DNA of 64,000 nucleotides from Novipirellula artificiosorum (GCF_007860135.1 NZ_SJPV01000004.1:1-64000), one strand, 5' to 3'. Positions 1 through 9,494 are shown, numbered from the stretch's first letter. Made by a program: numbers and translations. Notes: generated by a model not told the origin, from the letters alone.

Positions 1-58
1 CCCCGACGAGAGAATTAAACTTAAGTTCTAGTCCTTCAATAATATGTGCGTCTTGCAT
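1..58 (-). CDS. ISAzo13-type transposase, first 19 codons only (partial)
   Basis: The reading frame starts at ATG on the minus strand at 58 and runs off the left edge. The 19 visible residues match the N-terminus carried by the internally deleted copy at 56915. The protein would be a DDE-type transposase of about 400 residues if this copy is complete. No further judgement is possible from the visible part. Confidence 0.6.
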   Translation of the reverse strand, partial: MQDAHIIEGLELKFNSLVG

Positions 59-127
59 CAACGCATTATCGACGAAATAGGTGTTTTTCTCCTATAGCAG
101 TTCGATACTTTATTTGCGGACGGTCCC
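1..127 (-). mobile_element. End of an ISAzo13-type insertion element, cut by the window edge
   Basis: The 127 bases are, in reverse complement, identical base for base to 56846-56972, the left end of the element inside the beta-helix gene. The terminal inverted repeat occupies 102-127 and begins GGGACCGTCCGC. A transposase start lies at 58 on the minus strand and reads MQDAHIIEGLELKFNSLVG before leaving the window, an N-terminus typical of ISAzo13 ('Rhodopirellula transposase') proteins. TAA at 128-130 could be one half of a 3 bp target duplication. Whether this copy is full length or deleted cannot be seen here. Confidence 0.85.
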
Positions 128-430
128 TAACATGGCAATCTCCAAAGGTGTCATGGTTTGTATCGCGGCGGTGAACAACACTGCCCGGCGAGTGAACCCT
201 TGCAAACGCGATTGCCGTGCCAAACGCGTTTTCGATTTCGTTTTGCAGCAAAAACTTGGAAACGGCCCACCGACCTGTATGCCTACGAAGCAACCTGGTC
301 GCGAAACGAACATCATTCCTTTGGCTCGCGCGCTAGGGTTCTCCACAACCACGATGCTGATGTCAGTGGCGATTCCTTCGGATTCCCGTCATCGAGAATA
401 GCGTGCGCGAGCAGTGTCTCAGTGGTTCAC
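128..430. other. Region without a supportable gene
   Basis: This 300-base stretch next to the IS end has short open frames on both strands, but none has a recognisable domain, ribosome binding site or signal peptide. It may be a fragment of a gene interrupted by the IS; the minus frame ending at the element is open for about 70 codons, but I cannot assign it. Confidence 0.4.
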
Positions 431-578
431 TAGCTGGACAGCGCCACTTGATGAGCGGCAAGACGCTAGCGGGCCGTTTAGGACCATGAAATACCGGCGA
501 GCTAGCGTCTAGCCGCTCAATCCGAGATTGATTCGGCAGTTTACGTTAAATTGCCCGCAACGCGGCGCTGTCCAGCTA
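431..578. repeat. MITE-like nested inverted repeat
   Basis: Outer arms of 15 bases (TAGCTGGACAGCGCC at 431-445 and its exact complement at 564-578) enclose an inner stem of 19 bases with one mismatch (452-470 with 501-519, containing AGACGCTAGC). The layout suggests a small non-autonomous mobile unit. A third copy of the outer arm alone lies at 26470-26484. Confidence 0.75.
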
Positions 579-830
579 CTCTTCGACGCGACCTGGTCGA
601 GTGTATTTGTCTTTGTAGTTCATGCACTTTTCTCGTCGTCTGCCGAGCATCGCTTTGTATTCGGGATCGACCGCCACATCGACCAGTTGCGTCGGATCGA
701 CTTCGCGGTCGGGCAATAGCTCGACGCCATTCACGAAGGGCGTTAGCGCTGCGCCTTGGTACTTCGATGGAATCGGATGGTTAACGAGGTCGAGAATCGT
801 CGCGGGATTGTCAAGGCTTGGCCGGTTGGG
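576..830 (-). pseudogene. Possible C-terminal remnant of a sulfatase
   Basis: The minus-strand frame ends with a stretch resembling the end of S1 sulfatases: the segment PTQLVDVAVDPEYKAMLGRR followed by a basic KYTRP tail fits the usual 'DP.E..N.A.DP.Y...L..' helix. No catalytic region, start or upstream part is present, and the upstream side runs into a repeat at 893-942. The assignment rests on about 45 residues and could be wrong. Confidence 0.35.
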
Positions 831-892
831 TTCGATATTCTCGAACAATCCATCCTCCGCATTCCCATTGTTTTTTCCGCCAGCATTCCTCG

Positions 893-942
893 CAAAACCG
901 CCAGCCAGGTTTCGATGACCCACCCATTCTGTGGAAGAGCCG
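893..942 (-). repeat. Interspersed repeat copy 1 (GAATGGGTGGGT family)
   Basis: Read on the minus strand this contains GGCTCTTCCACAGAATGGGT followed by GGGTCATCGAAACCTGGCTG and GCGGTTTT. The same unit recurs in opposite orientation at 1034-1088 and, shortened, at 42646-42690. It is not part of any gene I can recognise. Confidence 0.65.
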
Positions 943-1033
943 GTTATAAAAGTCACTGTGTGGTGCAAATTCCTGGCGACATAAACGAAAGTGGAGCCTG
1001 GTGATAAGCTTGCTAAGCTCGACTTTTTCCTTT

Positions 1034-1088
1034 TGGCCCTCCCACGGAATGGGTGGGTGATCGTATCCAGGCTGGCGGTTTTCTTAGG
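1034..1088 (+). repeat. Interspersed repeat copy 2 (GAATGGGTGGGT family)
   Basis: The plus strand reads GGCCCTCCCACGGAATGGGT, then GGGTGATCGTATCCAGGCTG and GCGGTTTTC, paralleling copy 1 on the other strand about 100 bases away. The two facing copies could mark the ends of a degraded element, but no coding sequence lies between them. Confidence 0.65.
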
Positions 1089-1186
1089 ATCGAGCGGAAA
1101 CTAAGTGTCTGTTTTTGTCGTGTCCGTGGCTTCCAGATTAGCCTATCTTCATGCGGTTGCTACCAACCGATTCCTACCCCGACAGG

Positions 1187-1429
1187 GGTTAGATTCCGAA
1201 GCCCAGGGTCGCGATAGCGCACCCTGGGTCACCGACCGCATTTGGCAGCATACCTCGAAGAGGTTTTACAATTGACGGCATCGACGCCCCAATCGGAAGC
1301 CCATTGGCAGTGGCCTCCCCATCTGTCGTTGATGTCACTGTACAACGCTTGCAGCGTATGAGAACGACGTCGACACCGTGGCCCTAGGGTGCGCCGCTTC
1401 GCGTCGACCCTAGGCTATGGAATCTAACC
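1187..1429. repeat. Intergenic element with terminal inverted repeat and two hairpins
   Basis: GGTTAGATTCC at 1187-1197 is the exact complement of GGAATCTAACC at 1419-1429. Inside lie two hairpins: CCCAGGG (1202-1208) pairs with CCCTGGG (1222-1228), and CCTAGGGT (1383-1390) pairs with ACCCTAGG (1407-1414). No open frame with support is present. It has the look of a dispersed planctomycete intergenic repeat, but only one copy is in this window. Confidence 0.6.
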
Positions 1430-1737
1430 GCTTCGCGGTAATGCCTCCTGCCGCAGCAATGCGGCGATTTGGAATCAAATCGCTCGGGACGTGCGGAAGA
1501 AATGGTGGAAGCCTATCTCAATGTTCAAGTCCGAAAGTAATTTCCCGATCGATCCTAAGCAGCGTGCGGGAAATAACTGGGTCAGGGAGGGAAGAGTTTC
1601 TCGCTGGGCCCCGGTCGAACGAGCGTGTTTTTCTGGGGTTTCTTTTTGGACTTCGAGATAGAATCACGCGGAACATACTCTTCTTGCCCTACTTTTTCTT
1701 CGCAACGACCTCCTGCAGAAACGGAAAAAGTCGAGCT
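1430..1737. other. Region without a supportable gene
   Basis: About 300 bases between the intergenic element and the MITE-like repeat. Short open frames exist on both strands but none shows a signal peptide, domain or ribosome binding site, and the missing 5' part of the GH16 gene is not found here. Confidence 0.4.
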
Positions 1738-1874
1738 TAGAACCCATCCGAAAAGGGGTCTGACCCTCTCTTGGGCTGAGCGTATCGGTAGCGATTCCAT
1801 TGGAAAACAACGAGTTTCTGAGCAATCGAAACGTTGGTCGACAAAGGGTCAGACCCCTTTTCGGATAGGTTCTA
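1738..1874. repeat. MITE-like element with 30 bp inverted ends, abutting the GH16 gene
   Basis: The arms at 1738-1767 and 1845-1874 are reverse complements over 30 bases with one mismatch. Each contains GAAAAGGGGTCTGACCC or its complement. The 77-base centre has no coding features. The right end touches codons that still align with a GH16 enzyme (from 1875), so the element sits at, and probably caused, the 5' breakpoint of that gene. Confidence 0.75.
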
Positions 1875-2585
1875 AATGGCTACGTAGAACGTGTGTTCTG
1901 TATTCAACGCGACAACACGATCTGTAATAACGGAATGCTCGTTGTCGAAGGTCGCAGAGAAGTCAAACCGAATCCGAGCTGCAAAACGGGTAGTGGGAAC
2001 TGGAAGGAGAAAAGAGAAAACATCCAATACACTTCGTCGTGTCTCATCACCAAGGGACTTCACAGTTGGAAGTACGGACGTTTCGAGGTCAAAGCGAGGA
2101 TCAAAACTCAAGAAGGATTGTGGCCAGCGATTTGGTTTCTGGGTGTCAATGGACGATGGCCCAGCAACGGTGAGATCGACCTGATGGAGTTCTATGGTGG
2201 GTGTCTACTTGCCAATGCTTGCTGGGGCGGTAACACACGAGGAAGAGTGAAGTGGGATGAAAGCAAGAAACCGGTCATGTCGTTCGCAGACCCAAAGTGG
2301 GACGAGAAGTTCCACGTTTGGCGAATGGATTGGGACAGCAGCAGCATCGAGCTTTATGTTGACGACATGCTGCTCAATACGATCGACCTGACGGAGACCA
2401 TCAACGTAACGGATCGCGGTCCGACCAACCCCTTCCAACAACCCCATTACCTATTGCTGAATCTCGCCATCGGCGGCAAGTCTGGCGGTGACCCGTCGAA
2501 AACCACTTTCCCAACACGGTATGAAATCGACTATGTGCGTGTCTTTCAGAAGGAAGCGGACACGCGAAAATCGAATGCAAACTAA
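1875..2585 (+). pseudogene. GH16 beta-glucanase/agarase-type hydrolase, 5'-truncated
   Basis: The product would hydrolyse beta-linked galactans or glucans outside the cytoplasm. The visible 230-odd residues keep the GH16 jelly-roll core: the catalytic signature GEIDLMEFYG (nucleophile and acid/base Glu in E-x-D-x-x-E), then HVWRMDWDSSSIELYVDD and the C-terminal strand YEIDYVRVF. The first 40-60 residues, including the signal peptide, are absent; the frame enters directly from the MITE-like repeat at 1738-1874. A GTG at 1893 could restart translation, but the product would lack a secretion signal. It lies 24 bases upstream of the GH43 gene, so it may have been its operon partner. Confidence 0.8.
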
Positions 2586-2609
2586 CTAAATGAAAAGGAA
2601 ATGATTGTG

Positions 2610-3836
2610 ATGAAGAGCTTGCGGTGTGGTGCTGTTTGTATGCTGTATGGAACCATCAGCTTGGCGGTATTGGCGGCAAACGCGAGAGCTGAGGACCTTT
2701 TTATCGATTCAGGCAGTTTATGGCCAGACAACAACGGCGTGCATGTGAATGCTCATGGCGGCGGTGTGTTATTCCATCAAGGCACCTATTTCTGGTACGG
2801 CGAGCATAAGGTGGCCGGACCCTCCGGAAACCGCGCGCAGGTCGGCGTGCACGTCTATTCGTCAAAGGATTTGAAACGCTGGAAAGACGAGGGGATTGCT
2901 CTGCAGGTTTCGGACAATCCGAAGAGCGATATCTTCAAAGGGTGCGTGTTGGAGCGCCCAAAGGTGATTTACAACCGCAAGACCGGAAAGTATGTGATGT
3001 GGTTTCATCTGGAACTGATCGGATGTGGCTACAGTTCGGCGCGTGCCGGAGTGGCGGTCGCCGATTCGCCGACCGGGCCGTTCACCTTCCTTCATAGTCT
3101 GCGTCCCAATGCGGGGACGTGGCCGCTGAACGCAACCCAGGAGGTGACCGATGCCAAAGCGATGGCCCGTTTCGAGCAAGAGCATAAGGGCTTGATGGGG
3201 CAAGAATTCGCGCCGGGTGAGCAGGACTCCAACACCTACAAGACTTTCATGACGCACTGGCATGATGAGGATAACCGACTGGAAATTTACCGCAGAGACT
3301 TCTCGACGGGTCAGTTCTGTCGCGACATGACGTTGTTTGTGGATGATGATGCAACGGCCTATCATCTTTTCGCATCCGAAGAAAATCAGACACTGCATAT
3401 CAGCCGATTGTCGGACGACTACCTGAGCCACAGCGGCCAATGGGCTCGCGTACAACCCGGTGGCAAAAACGAGGCCCCCGCGATTTTTAATCGCGACGGG
3501 AAGTACTATCTGTTGTCTTCTGGATGCACCGGCTGGGCTCCCAATGAGGCTCGATCATTTGTTGCCGATACCATTTTCGGTCCTTATGAACCGCTGGGGA
3601 ATCCATGCCGAGGAACCAATCCGCAGAACAATCTTGGACCGGAGAAAACTTTCGGAGGACAGAGCACTTTTGTCTTGCCCATGCCGGGCAAGAAGGATGC
3701 ATTCGTAGCGATGTTTGATGAGTGGCGACCTAAGAACCCGATTGATGGACGATACTACTGGCTGCCGATTGTTTTCACCGAAAACGGATTTGCCATGGAG
3801 TGGTCTGACGCCTGGTCGCCCGATGAATCATTTTGA
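2610..3836 (+). CDS. Secreted GH43-family glycoside hydrolase (galactan 1,3-beta-galactosidase-like)
   Basis: A five-bladed beta-propeller hydrolase expected to release galactose- or arabinose-type residues from side chains. The start at 2610 is chosen because AAGGAA lies nine bases upstream and it gives a clean signal peptide (MKSLRCGAVCMLYGTISLAV...ARA); ATG at 2601 is in frame but touches the purine box. Landmarks are VNAHGGGVLFHQGTYFWYGE near residue 45, LERPKVIYNRKTGKYVMWFH near 110 and the EAPAIFNRDGKYYLLSSGCT blade near 290. It follows the truncated GH16 gene and converges on the minus-strand gene ending at 3918. Subfamily and linkage are inferred. Confidence 0.85.
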   Translation: MKSLRCGAVCMLYGTISLAVLAANARAEDLFIDSGSLWPDNNGVHVNAHGGGVLFHQGTYFWYGEHKVAGPSGNRAQVGVHVYSSKDLKRWKDEGIALQVSDNPKSDIFKGCVLERPKVIYNRKTGKYVMWFHLELIGCGYSSARAGVAVADSPTGPFTFLHSLRPNAGTWPLNATQEVTDAKAMARFEQEHKGLMGQEFAPGEQDSNTYKTFMTHWHDEDNRLEIYRRDFSTGQFCRDMTLFVDDDATAYHLFASEENQTLHISRLSDDYLSHSGQWARVQPGGKNEAPAIFNRDGKYYLLSSGCTGWAPNEARSFVADTIFGPYEPLGNPCRGTNPQNNLGPEKTFGGQSTFVLPMPGKKDAFVAMFDEWRPKNPIDGRYYWLPIVFTENGFAMEWSDAWSPDESF

Positions 3837-3917
3837 CGGAGACGCCTCAATGCGTCCGCACGGCTTGTTCACCGCTATCAGCGGGTGCCTGACGACTCGC
3901 TGCTGCGGGCTGTTCGC

Positions 3918-5903
3918 TCAATCGATTCTCCGCAGATGTGGGTCAGTCAAGTGGAACTCGCCCGTGGCATCGGCTGGTAGACTCCATCGAAGGCGTGTCT
4001 CGTTTTCAAAACCGACCTCAACGTCAAAATCAAACTGATGCTGACGCCACTGCGTTGACAGCGGCAACTTGACTCCGTCGATGACACCTCGCCAGCCGTC
4101 GGCGACATCGAACCGCACAGTCAACCCGCTGGTCCCCTTGATGCGACACGCAAACCGATAGCGGCCGGGGTCGAGCGTCCCGCGGTCGAAAAACGTATAG
4201 CTGAGATTGCTTCCGTTCCCGAACTGGCCCTCCACGCTGATGACCCGTCGTCCGGCGGGCCCATCTGTCGGACCGTCCGCGCTGCCGCGCTTGTCGAGGG
4301 TGTCCGATCGCTTGGTTAGCACCCAATAGCGCCACGGATTGATCAGTTCCACCTCGGGATCGGGCGACCAGCGTGGGACGGGAGTGACCTTTGGTGCTGG
4401 TGGCGGCTGAATGGACAGCAACGCGTCCGAGACTTGGTAGGAAAGCGTGTGGTCAAAGGCGGGGCTGTCGAACGAAAAGCCCTTGATCGCCGTGTCCTTT
4501 GGTGTGACACCGATGCCGATCAACCCGATCGGATGCCAACCTCCGGTAACGTAGTTCTCAATAGCGAAGCGGACGCTGGGCACCATGCCGCCTTCACGGT
4601 CAAGGATCGCGATGGCGAGAATGAACTCCCCAGTGGGTATTTCCTCTGGAAGCTTTGCGCTGCCGGACGCATGGGACTGTTTCGCCGGAATTTGGTAGGC
4701 AAAGGCGTCGCTGTCCCAGTCTTCGCCAGGCAGCCAACGACGAACATCGATCCCGTTGAGCGGGCCGGACCATACCGGTTGCCTGTTTTTTGGATTGAGA
4801 AGGGCCACGGCCAAGGGCCAGTCCAAGTAGAACGGGGCGCTTCCGGTGTTCCGGACGGTGATCTGAACAGGCAGGTCCCCACCCGGTTGTCTCGCCACGG
4901 GGTAACTCACCGAGTCGATCACAAACCGATACCCGAATGCCTTCTGCAATTCGGCCGCGCCCTCAAGCACAGCCGGATCGGATGGCATATAGTTCGATAT
5001 CCACCCCAGATAGGTCGTGTGATAACGGCGAATCTTGTCGATCATATAGCGGCGGTAGGCAGGCACCGTCATCGTATCCTCAGGCGTGCGTCCGAATGTG
5101 CCCTCAGGATCAGCGTCCTTTCGCTCCTTCTGCCAGTTGTACTCGACCTCGCCCTCGATGGGCGCGTGTTTCCAAAGGTTCGGGTAGACATGCGTCGCTT
5201 GCCAGGGAAGCTGATGCGGATCCCCGTGTGGCGGCTCACGGCTCAAGTTGGCGAAGGTATCGTAATAGATTCCGAACCCCGCTTCCACGAACTCTGCGTC
5301 GGTGTGCCTTACGAGGATCGGCTTGTTCTTGAACGCCTTTTTGAAGGCAGCGACCAACAGCCGGCGCTGTGACTGGGTCGGGGCCGGGGTGTGATGTTCA
5401 CCCCAGTAGCCGATCAGTCCCATCTGGATAGCGAAGATGCGCGGATCGTTGTCCCATGCCTCTCCCAGCTTCGCGATCAAACGCTCTAGGCGTGCTTGAA
5501 AAGCCGCGCTGTCGTAGTCAAACTCAGCCATGTCCGCAGGCCAGTGCTGCTTGGGGCGGTCCGCCGCGCCCAATGTGCCGTCCCAGTCGAGGTAGACGCG
5601 TGGCACCAATTTGACATTCAATTCGCCGAAACTCTTACCTCCAAGACGAGTGATTTCGTTGGTACGAGCGATGATGCGCTCAACGGAATCATCGGCACTC
5701 AGCTCAAGGGCGTTCCAGCCGATGTATTGTCGGTGCAGCAGACCGTACCCGTCGACGTGATAGCTACGGAACCCTTTGAGCGGATTGTTGATCGCGCCCG
5801 CAAACTCCTTTGGCTTGACCGTTACCCAGTCGTCGCCGCGCGCCGTAGCCGTCACCAGGGCCGATGCCAATCCAATCCACAGAAACGCGTATCTCATCTT
5901 CAT
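3918..5903 (-). CDS. Secreted DUF4832-like protein with C-terminal jelly-roll domain
   Basis: The 661-residue protein has a signal peptide ending near TATARGDD. The N-terminal half looks like a TIM barrel of the DUF4874/DUF4832 kind: NNPLKGFRSYHVDG, then IQMGLIGYWGEHH, where the WGEHH glutamate matches the position of a glycosidase acid. A middle beta-sandwich (VQITVRNTGSAPFYLDWP) is typical of DUF4832. The last 130 residues (TFFDRGTLDPGRYRFACRIK) resemble a carbohydrate-binding jelly roll. It is the last of three minus-strand genes (9261 to 3918) that probably form one operon with the sulfatase and hydrolase upstream. Enzymatic activity is inferred. Confidence 0.7.
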   Translation of the reverse strand: MKMRYAFLWIGLASALVTATARGDDWVTVKPKEFAGAINNPLKGFRSYHVDGYGLLHRQYIGWNALELSADDSVERIIARTNEITRLGGKSFGELNVKLVPRVYLDWDGTLGAADRPKQHWPADMAEFDYDSAAFQARLERLIAKLGEAWDNDPRIFAIQMGLIGYWGEHHTPAPTQSQRRLLVAAFKKAFKNKPILVRHTDAEFVEAGFGIYYDTFANLSREPPHGDPHQLPWQATHVYPNLWKHAPIEGEVEYNWQKERKDADPEGTFGRTPEDTMTVPAYRRYMIDKIRRYHTTYLGWISNYMPSDPAVLEGAAELQKAFGYRFVIDSVSYPVARQPGGDLPVQITVRNTGSAPFYLDWPLAVALLNPKNRQPVWSGPLNGIDVRRWLPGEDWDSDAFAYQIPAKQSHASGSAKLPEEIPTGEFILAIAILDREGGMVPSVRFAIENYVTGGWHPIGLIGIGVTPKDTAIKGFSFDSPAFDHTLSYQVSDALLSIQPPPAPKVTPVPRWSPDPEVELINPWRYWVLTKRSDTLDKRGSADGPTDGPAGRRVISVEGQFGNGSNLSYTFFDRGTLDPGRYRFACRIKGTSGLTVRFDVADGWRGVIDGVKLPLSTQWRQHQFDFDVEVGFENETRLRWSLPADATGEFHLTDPHLRRID

Positions 5904-5956
5904 GACTCCGAAACTTGGTGATTGAGCAGTTACCGCCCCCAGGATACTTTGTTTCC

Positions 5957-7444
5957 CTATCCATCTGGATTCTCTGGTGATTTGGGCTCATCGGTTTTCG
6001 GCATGAGAGCCTTCATTCGCGACTTGATCCCGGCGAATTCGGAGTTGCTGGCGAGGTTGGTCCATTCCATCGGATCCCTCTCGTGGTCGTAGAGTTCCTC
6101 GGCGCCGCGCTGTCGATTGCTGATGTAGCTGTACCGCCCATCGTACACGCGGTAGAAACCGGGCGAGCATCCGTTGGTCAAAGAGGGGTGATTCCACTCC
6201 ATGTCCGGGTTTTGAAGTAGCGGTGCGAAACTACGCCCGTCAATCACCGGGTTCTCTGGCAGGTCGCAAAGCTCGATCAGGGTCGGATACAGATCGATCA
6301 GGTTCACCACACCCGTGCATTGCTTGTCCTTAGGAGTGACCCCAGGCACCTTGACCATCAGCGGAACGCGGCACGATTCCTGCCAAAGCTGGGTCTTCCC
6401 GTAACGTAATTTTTCGCCCAGGAACCAACCATGGTCGCCCCACAGCATCACAATGGTGTTGTCCGCATACCTGCTCTGAGCAAGGCCACGGAGCAGGACG
6501 CCGATGCAATCATCCACGAAAGTGATCGTAGCCAGGTACGCCTGTACGGCCTCCTTGTGTCTTCCATTCTTTTCTGCCCGCAGCCATGCCGTGCTTGGTT
6601 CATAGACGCGTTTCCCATTGTGGTCGAGGATGTCATCCAGATCGGTTGCTAATGTTTTCGGCAACACGATCTTGTCCAAGGGATACATGTCGAAGTACTT
6701 TTGCGGCACGTACCACGTCAGGTGCGGCTTGCTGATCCCGATCGCCATGAAGAAGGGCTTGCCGTCGAAGTCACGCGTCTGCAACTGTTCCGCGGCCCAA
6801 CTGGCCGTCTTGTAGTCCAGCATCTCGGCCGCGTCGTTCAGGGCTGTCGGTCCCCAGTCGAATGCGTGATAGTGGTACGAGGGCTTCTCGCTGGGCAGAT
6901 TCGGTAGGCCATTGACGGGTCGCTCCTTGCTCGCCGGACCGATGCCGCCAAGTGTGTTGTGGTACTCGTCAAACGCCCACTGGCCTGCGTCGGACTTGTG
7001 GCTTCCATTTTCTCCAGGAAGCGGATGCCGATGAAAGATCTTTCCCATCGAAAGTGTGTGGTAGCCGTGTTGGCTGAAGTACTCTGGCAAGGTCACTAGG
7101 TCCCTTGCCTTGGGGGCATTCTTCAGGTTGTTCTTGTTGCCGTAGACACCCGTTCTATGTGCATGCACCCCGGTCAATAGCGCCGACCGCGACGGGCAGC
7201 AGACTGTGGCGGGTGCGTACGCATTTGTCATCACCATCCCCCCTTCGGAGGCCAGTTTGTCGAGATTCGGCGTCTTGACCTGCGTATTGCCGCCGAAACA
7301 GCCGACCCAGTCGTTCAGGTCGTCGATCGCGACAAAGAGCACGTTGTAGCGTTTGCTTGTCGAATGACTCGATGGCCCTTCCGTCGCATCCGAAACGGGA
7401 ATCGTCCACATTAGGATGATTGAGGCCAATACGGCTCGATACAT
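5957..7444 (-). CDS. Secreted sulfatase, iduronate-2-sulfatase-like (S1 family)
   Basis: Hydrolyses sulfate esters, probably on polysaccharide. The start at 7444 gives the signal peptide MYRAVLASIILMWTIPVSDA; an in-frame ATG upstream would add a basic, unlikely leader. The metal site begins NVLFVAIDDLNDW near residue 35. The active site is CCPSRSALLTG, matching the C-x-P-S-R formylglycine motif. FMAIGISKPHLTWYVPQKYF and the ELYDHERDPMEWTNLA tail are characteristic of the iduronate-sulfatase-like subgroup. It lies between the TIM-barrel hydrolase and the DUF4832-like gene, all on the minus strand. Confidence 0.93.
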   Translation of the reverse strand: MYRAVLASIILMWTIPVSDATEGPSSHSTSKRYNVLFVAIDDLNDWVGCFGGNTQVKTPNLDKLASEGGMVMTNAYAPATVCCPSRSALLTGVHAHRTGVYGNKNNLKNAPKARDLVTLPEYFSQHGYHTLSMGKIFHRHPLPGENGSHKSDAGQWAFDEYHNTLGGIGPASKERPVNGLPNLPSEKPSYHYHAFDWGPTALNDAAEMLDYKTASWAAEQLQTRDFDGKPFFMAIGISKPHLTWYVPQKYFDMYPLDKIVLPKTLATDLDDILDHNGKRVYEPSTAWLRAEKNGRHKEAVQAYLATITFVDDCIGVLLRGLAQSRYADNTIVMLWGDHGWFLGEKLRYGKTQLWQESCRVPLMVKVPGVTPKDKQCTGVVNLIDLYPTLIELCDLPENPVIDGRSFAPLLQNPDMEWNHPSLTNGCSPGFYRVYDGRYSYISNRQRGAEELYDHERDPMEWTNLASNSEFAGIKSRMKALMPKTDEPKSPENPDG

Positions 7445-7608
7445 TTTCTTGTCTCCACGGACTCTCTGCCGGTTTTCTCGTGTAAGTGGGTGGGGGGAGA
7501 ATGTGATCTCGTGCTTCCGCTTTCCAAGCCGACGATGACTGGTCTTGTTGTGTCGCCACCAGGACAATCTACACCGCGATGCTCTGAATTTCATCTCCTT
7601 TCCAATTT

Positions 7609-9261
7609 TCATTCGGTCCTCTCTACCGCGATCATATGGAAGACGGTGTCGTCTCCTGCTTCATGCTTCAGTACAAGTTCCGCGACATCGGTCAGCTCGA
7701 TTGTTTGGGTTTTCCAGACACCGCCGTCGGTATTCTGGACATGGGTTCTTCCGGACTGACCCGGAAGCCCAATCGACCAGGATCCAGTCCCCCTGTCGAG
7801 ATAGGTGACGTTCACCTTGACGGTCGTGGCCAGGAACGCCTCATCGAGTTTGAATCGCAATTGCGTCTTGCCGGATGCGTGATCAAATGAACGGGCGAAA
7901 CGCCCATAGATGGAATCATCAATATTCCACAGGCCGATGTCGCCGGACCCTGGATCGATCTGCGTCAAAAACCGGCAATAGTTACTCGGCCAGATGCCCC
8001 AACCCACGTCATTCGATCCGTTGCGTTTTCGGTTGAGCATCCCGCCACCGATCGCCTTTTCGGGATCGTCCATTCGCGCGCCTTGTGGAGCATAGACTTT
8101 GGCAATGCGAAGGTAACGCTGCATATCCCGTTTCTTTCCCGGCTTGCCGCCAAACGTATCGGCGGGGAACCGTTGAAAGTCGGAAGCGTCGAGACCGTCA
8201 CGAAGGGCGCAGAAGGCTCGCGGCGAAGTGGCGGGATCGAGATGTCCCGCATAGCGGTTGAAAAATCTGAAGGCAGGTAGGTTGGCTTCGTCCTTGAGCG
8301 CCATAGAGGGAATGTTCCAAATGTCGAGTCGGCAGTGCGTGGCAAACAGCCCCGACCAATAGAGTGCTTGCGGTATGTTGCGGGTTGACCAGCCGTAGAC
8401 GAACATCTCGCCGTCCATTTCCCCTCGGGTTAGAACGGGGATGCCACGCTTCTTGGCCGCAGCTTCGATCGTTTCGAAATTCTTCAGTCGCTGGTTGTTG
8501 TCACTGACGTGGTAGCCGTGGCTGAACATACCTTGCTTCAGCGCGATGGTCTCCATGTTCTCCAGCAGCCACGACGTCTCCTCCGCGGTGTTTGCATCGG
8601 AGTTGACCAAAACGGGAATATCGGGAAGAGATTTCTGATAGCGGATCCACGTTTCCTTACGGTAGGCGTTCCAGGCATCCTTCGAGATGACGTATTGTTC
8701 CTCCAGCGGGTTGCCCTTGTAGGGTTGGCCGTCACCGGTAGAACCTTCCGCACTTTGCACGAAAACGATTCGCTTGCGATACTCCGGCGCTAAGTCCTTG
8801 ATATAGGCCCCGAATGCGTCGACGAGCGAGAAGAACCGTTTCTTGTATTCCGGATTAAGATAGTAGGGATGAAGGTTGTCCTCCCTATCCATCTTTTGGC
8901 CAAGCGGATCGACATCACGATCGGTGTAGACCTTTGGAACGCCCCTGTCGAAAACCCATTCTGGTGTCCCGGGTCTGACCCAGATCATTAACGTGACGTA
9001 CAGATCATCGTCATGCGCCGCTTTGAGTGGCTCACCGAGATACTTATCGAACGCGTAGTTCCCGGGCGCCGGCTCAATCTGGCTCCATCTGAGAATAAGG
9101 GGTACGCTGCGCAGCTCCGGACACTCTGCTCGCGATACCTGTCCGGGCTTCCATCCTGCCCAGCTCGATATGCCGTAACCCTGTCTTGCCCCCTCCATCG
9201 CAACGGCATCGACACCCAGTAATGCGACAATCAACAAACCGATCTGTGCGGTTCTTTTCAT
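7609..9261 (-). CDS. Secreted TIM-barrel glycoside hydrolase-like protein (clan A, GH42-like)
   Basis: About 550 residues starting at 9261 with the signal peptide MKRTAQIGLLIVALLGVDAVA. The region PLILRWSQIEPAPGNYAFDK is the classic start of a GH42/GH5-type barrel. VFVQSAEGSTGDG is a candidate for the acid/base strand and VLTRGEMDGEMFVYGW for the nucleophile strand. The final 110 residues form a beta-rich module (VKVNVTYLDRGTGSWSIGLP) seen in other planctomycete hydrolases. It is first in the run of three minus-strand genes. Substrate is unknown; the sulfatase partner suggests a sulfated glycan. Confidence 0.7.
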   Translation of the reverse strand: MKRTAQIGLLIVALLGVDAVAMEGARQGYGISSWAGWKPGQVSRAECPELRSVPLILRWSQIEPAPGNYAFDKYLGEPLKAAHDDDLYVTLMIWVRPGTPEWVFDRGVPKVYTDRDVDPLGQKMDREDNLHPYYLNPEYKKRFFSLVDAFGAYIKDLAPEYRKRIVFVQSAEGSTGDGQPYKGNPLEEQYVISKDAWNAYRKETWIRYQKSLPDIPVLVNSDANTAEETSWLLENMETIALKQGMFSHGYHVSDNNQRLKNFETIEAAAKKRGIPVLTRGEMDGEMFVYGWSTRNIPQALYWSGLFATHCRLDIWNIPSMALKDEANLPAFRFFNRYAGHLDPATSPRAFCALRDGLDASDFQRFPADTFGGKPGKKRDMQRYLRIAKVYAPQGARMDDPEKAIGGGMLNRKRNGSNDVGWGIWPSNYCRFLTQIDPGSGDIGLWNIDDSIYGRFARSFDHASGKTQLRFKLDEAFLATTVKVNVTYLDRGTGSWSIGLPGQSGRTHVQNTDGGVWKTQTIELTDVAELVLKHEAGDDTVFHMIAVERTE

Positions 9262-9494
9262 TTCAAACTCCAGAATTCGGAAGGCAATACGAGCCCCATG
9301 ACTATACACGAAAAGGAACGGTAACGGTTTGCGGTTGAAAGCCGTGAACAGTTACGGAATGTTCATTCTGGTGACCATTCTGTTTGTTCATTCACAATCG
9401 CGTCGAGCACAGAATGGGTTGGGTATCGGGGCTCATCGAACGGGGTGGTCTGAATGCGTATTGTGAATATCAACGATCACAATTGGCCTTCGGC

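Noticed and set aside
4434..5372. A 312-codon plus-strand open frame inside the DUF4832-like gene
   Set aside because: It is a composition shadow; the minus-strand protein has a signal peptide and conserved WGEHH region.
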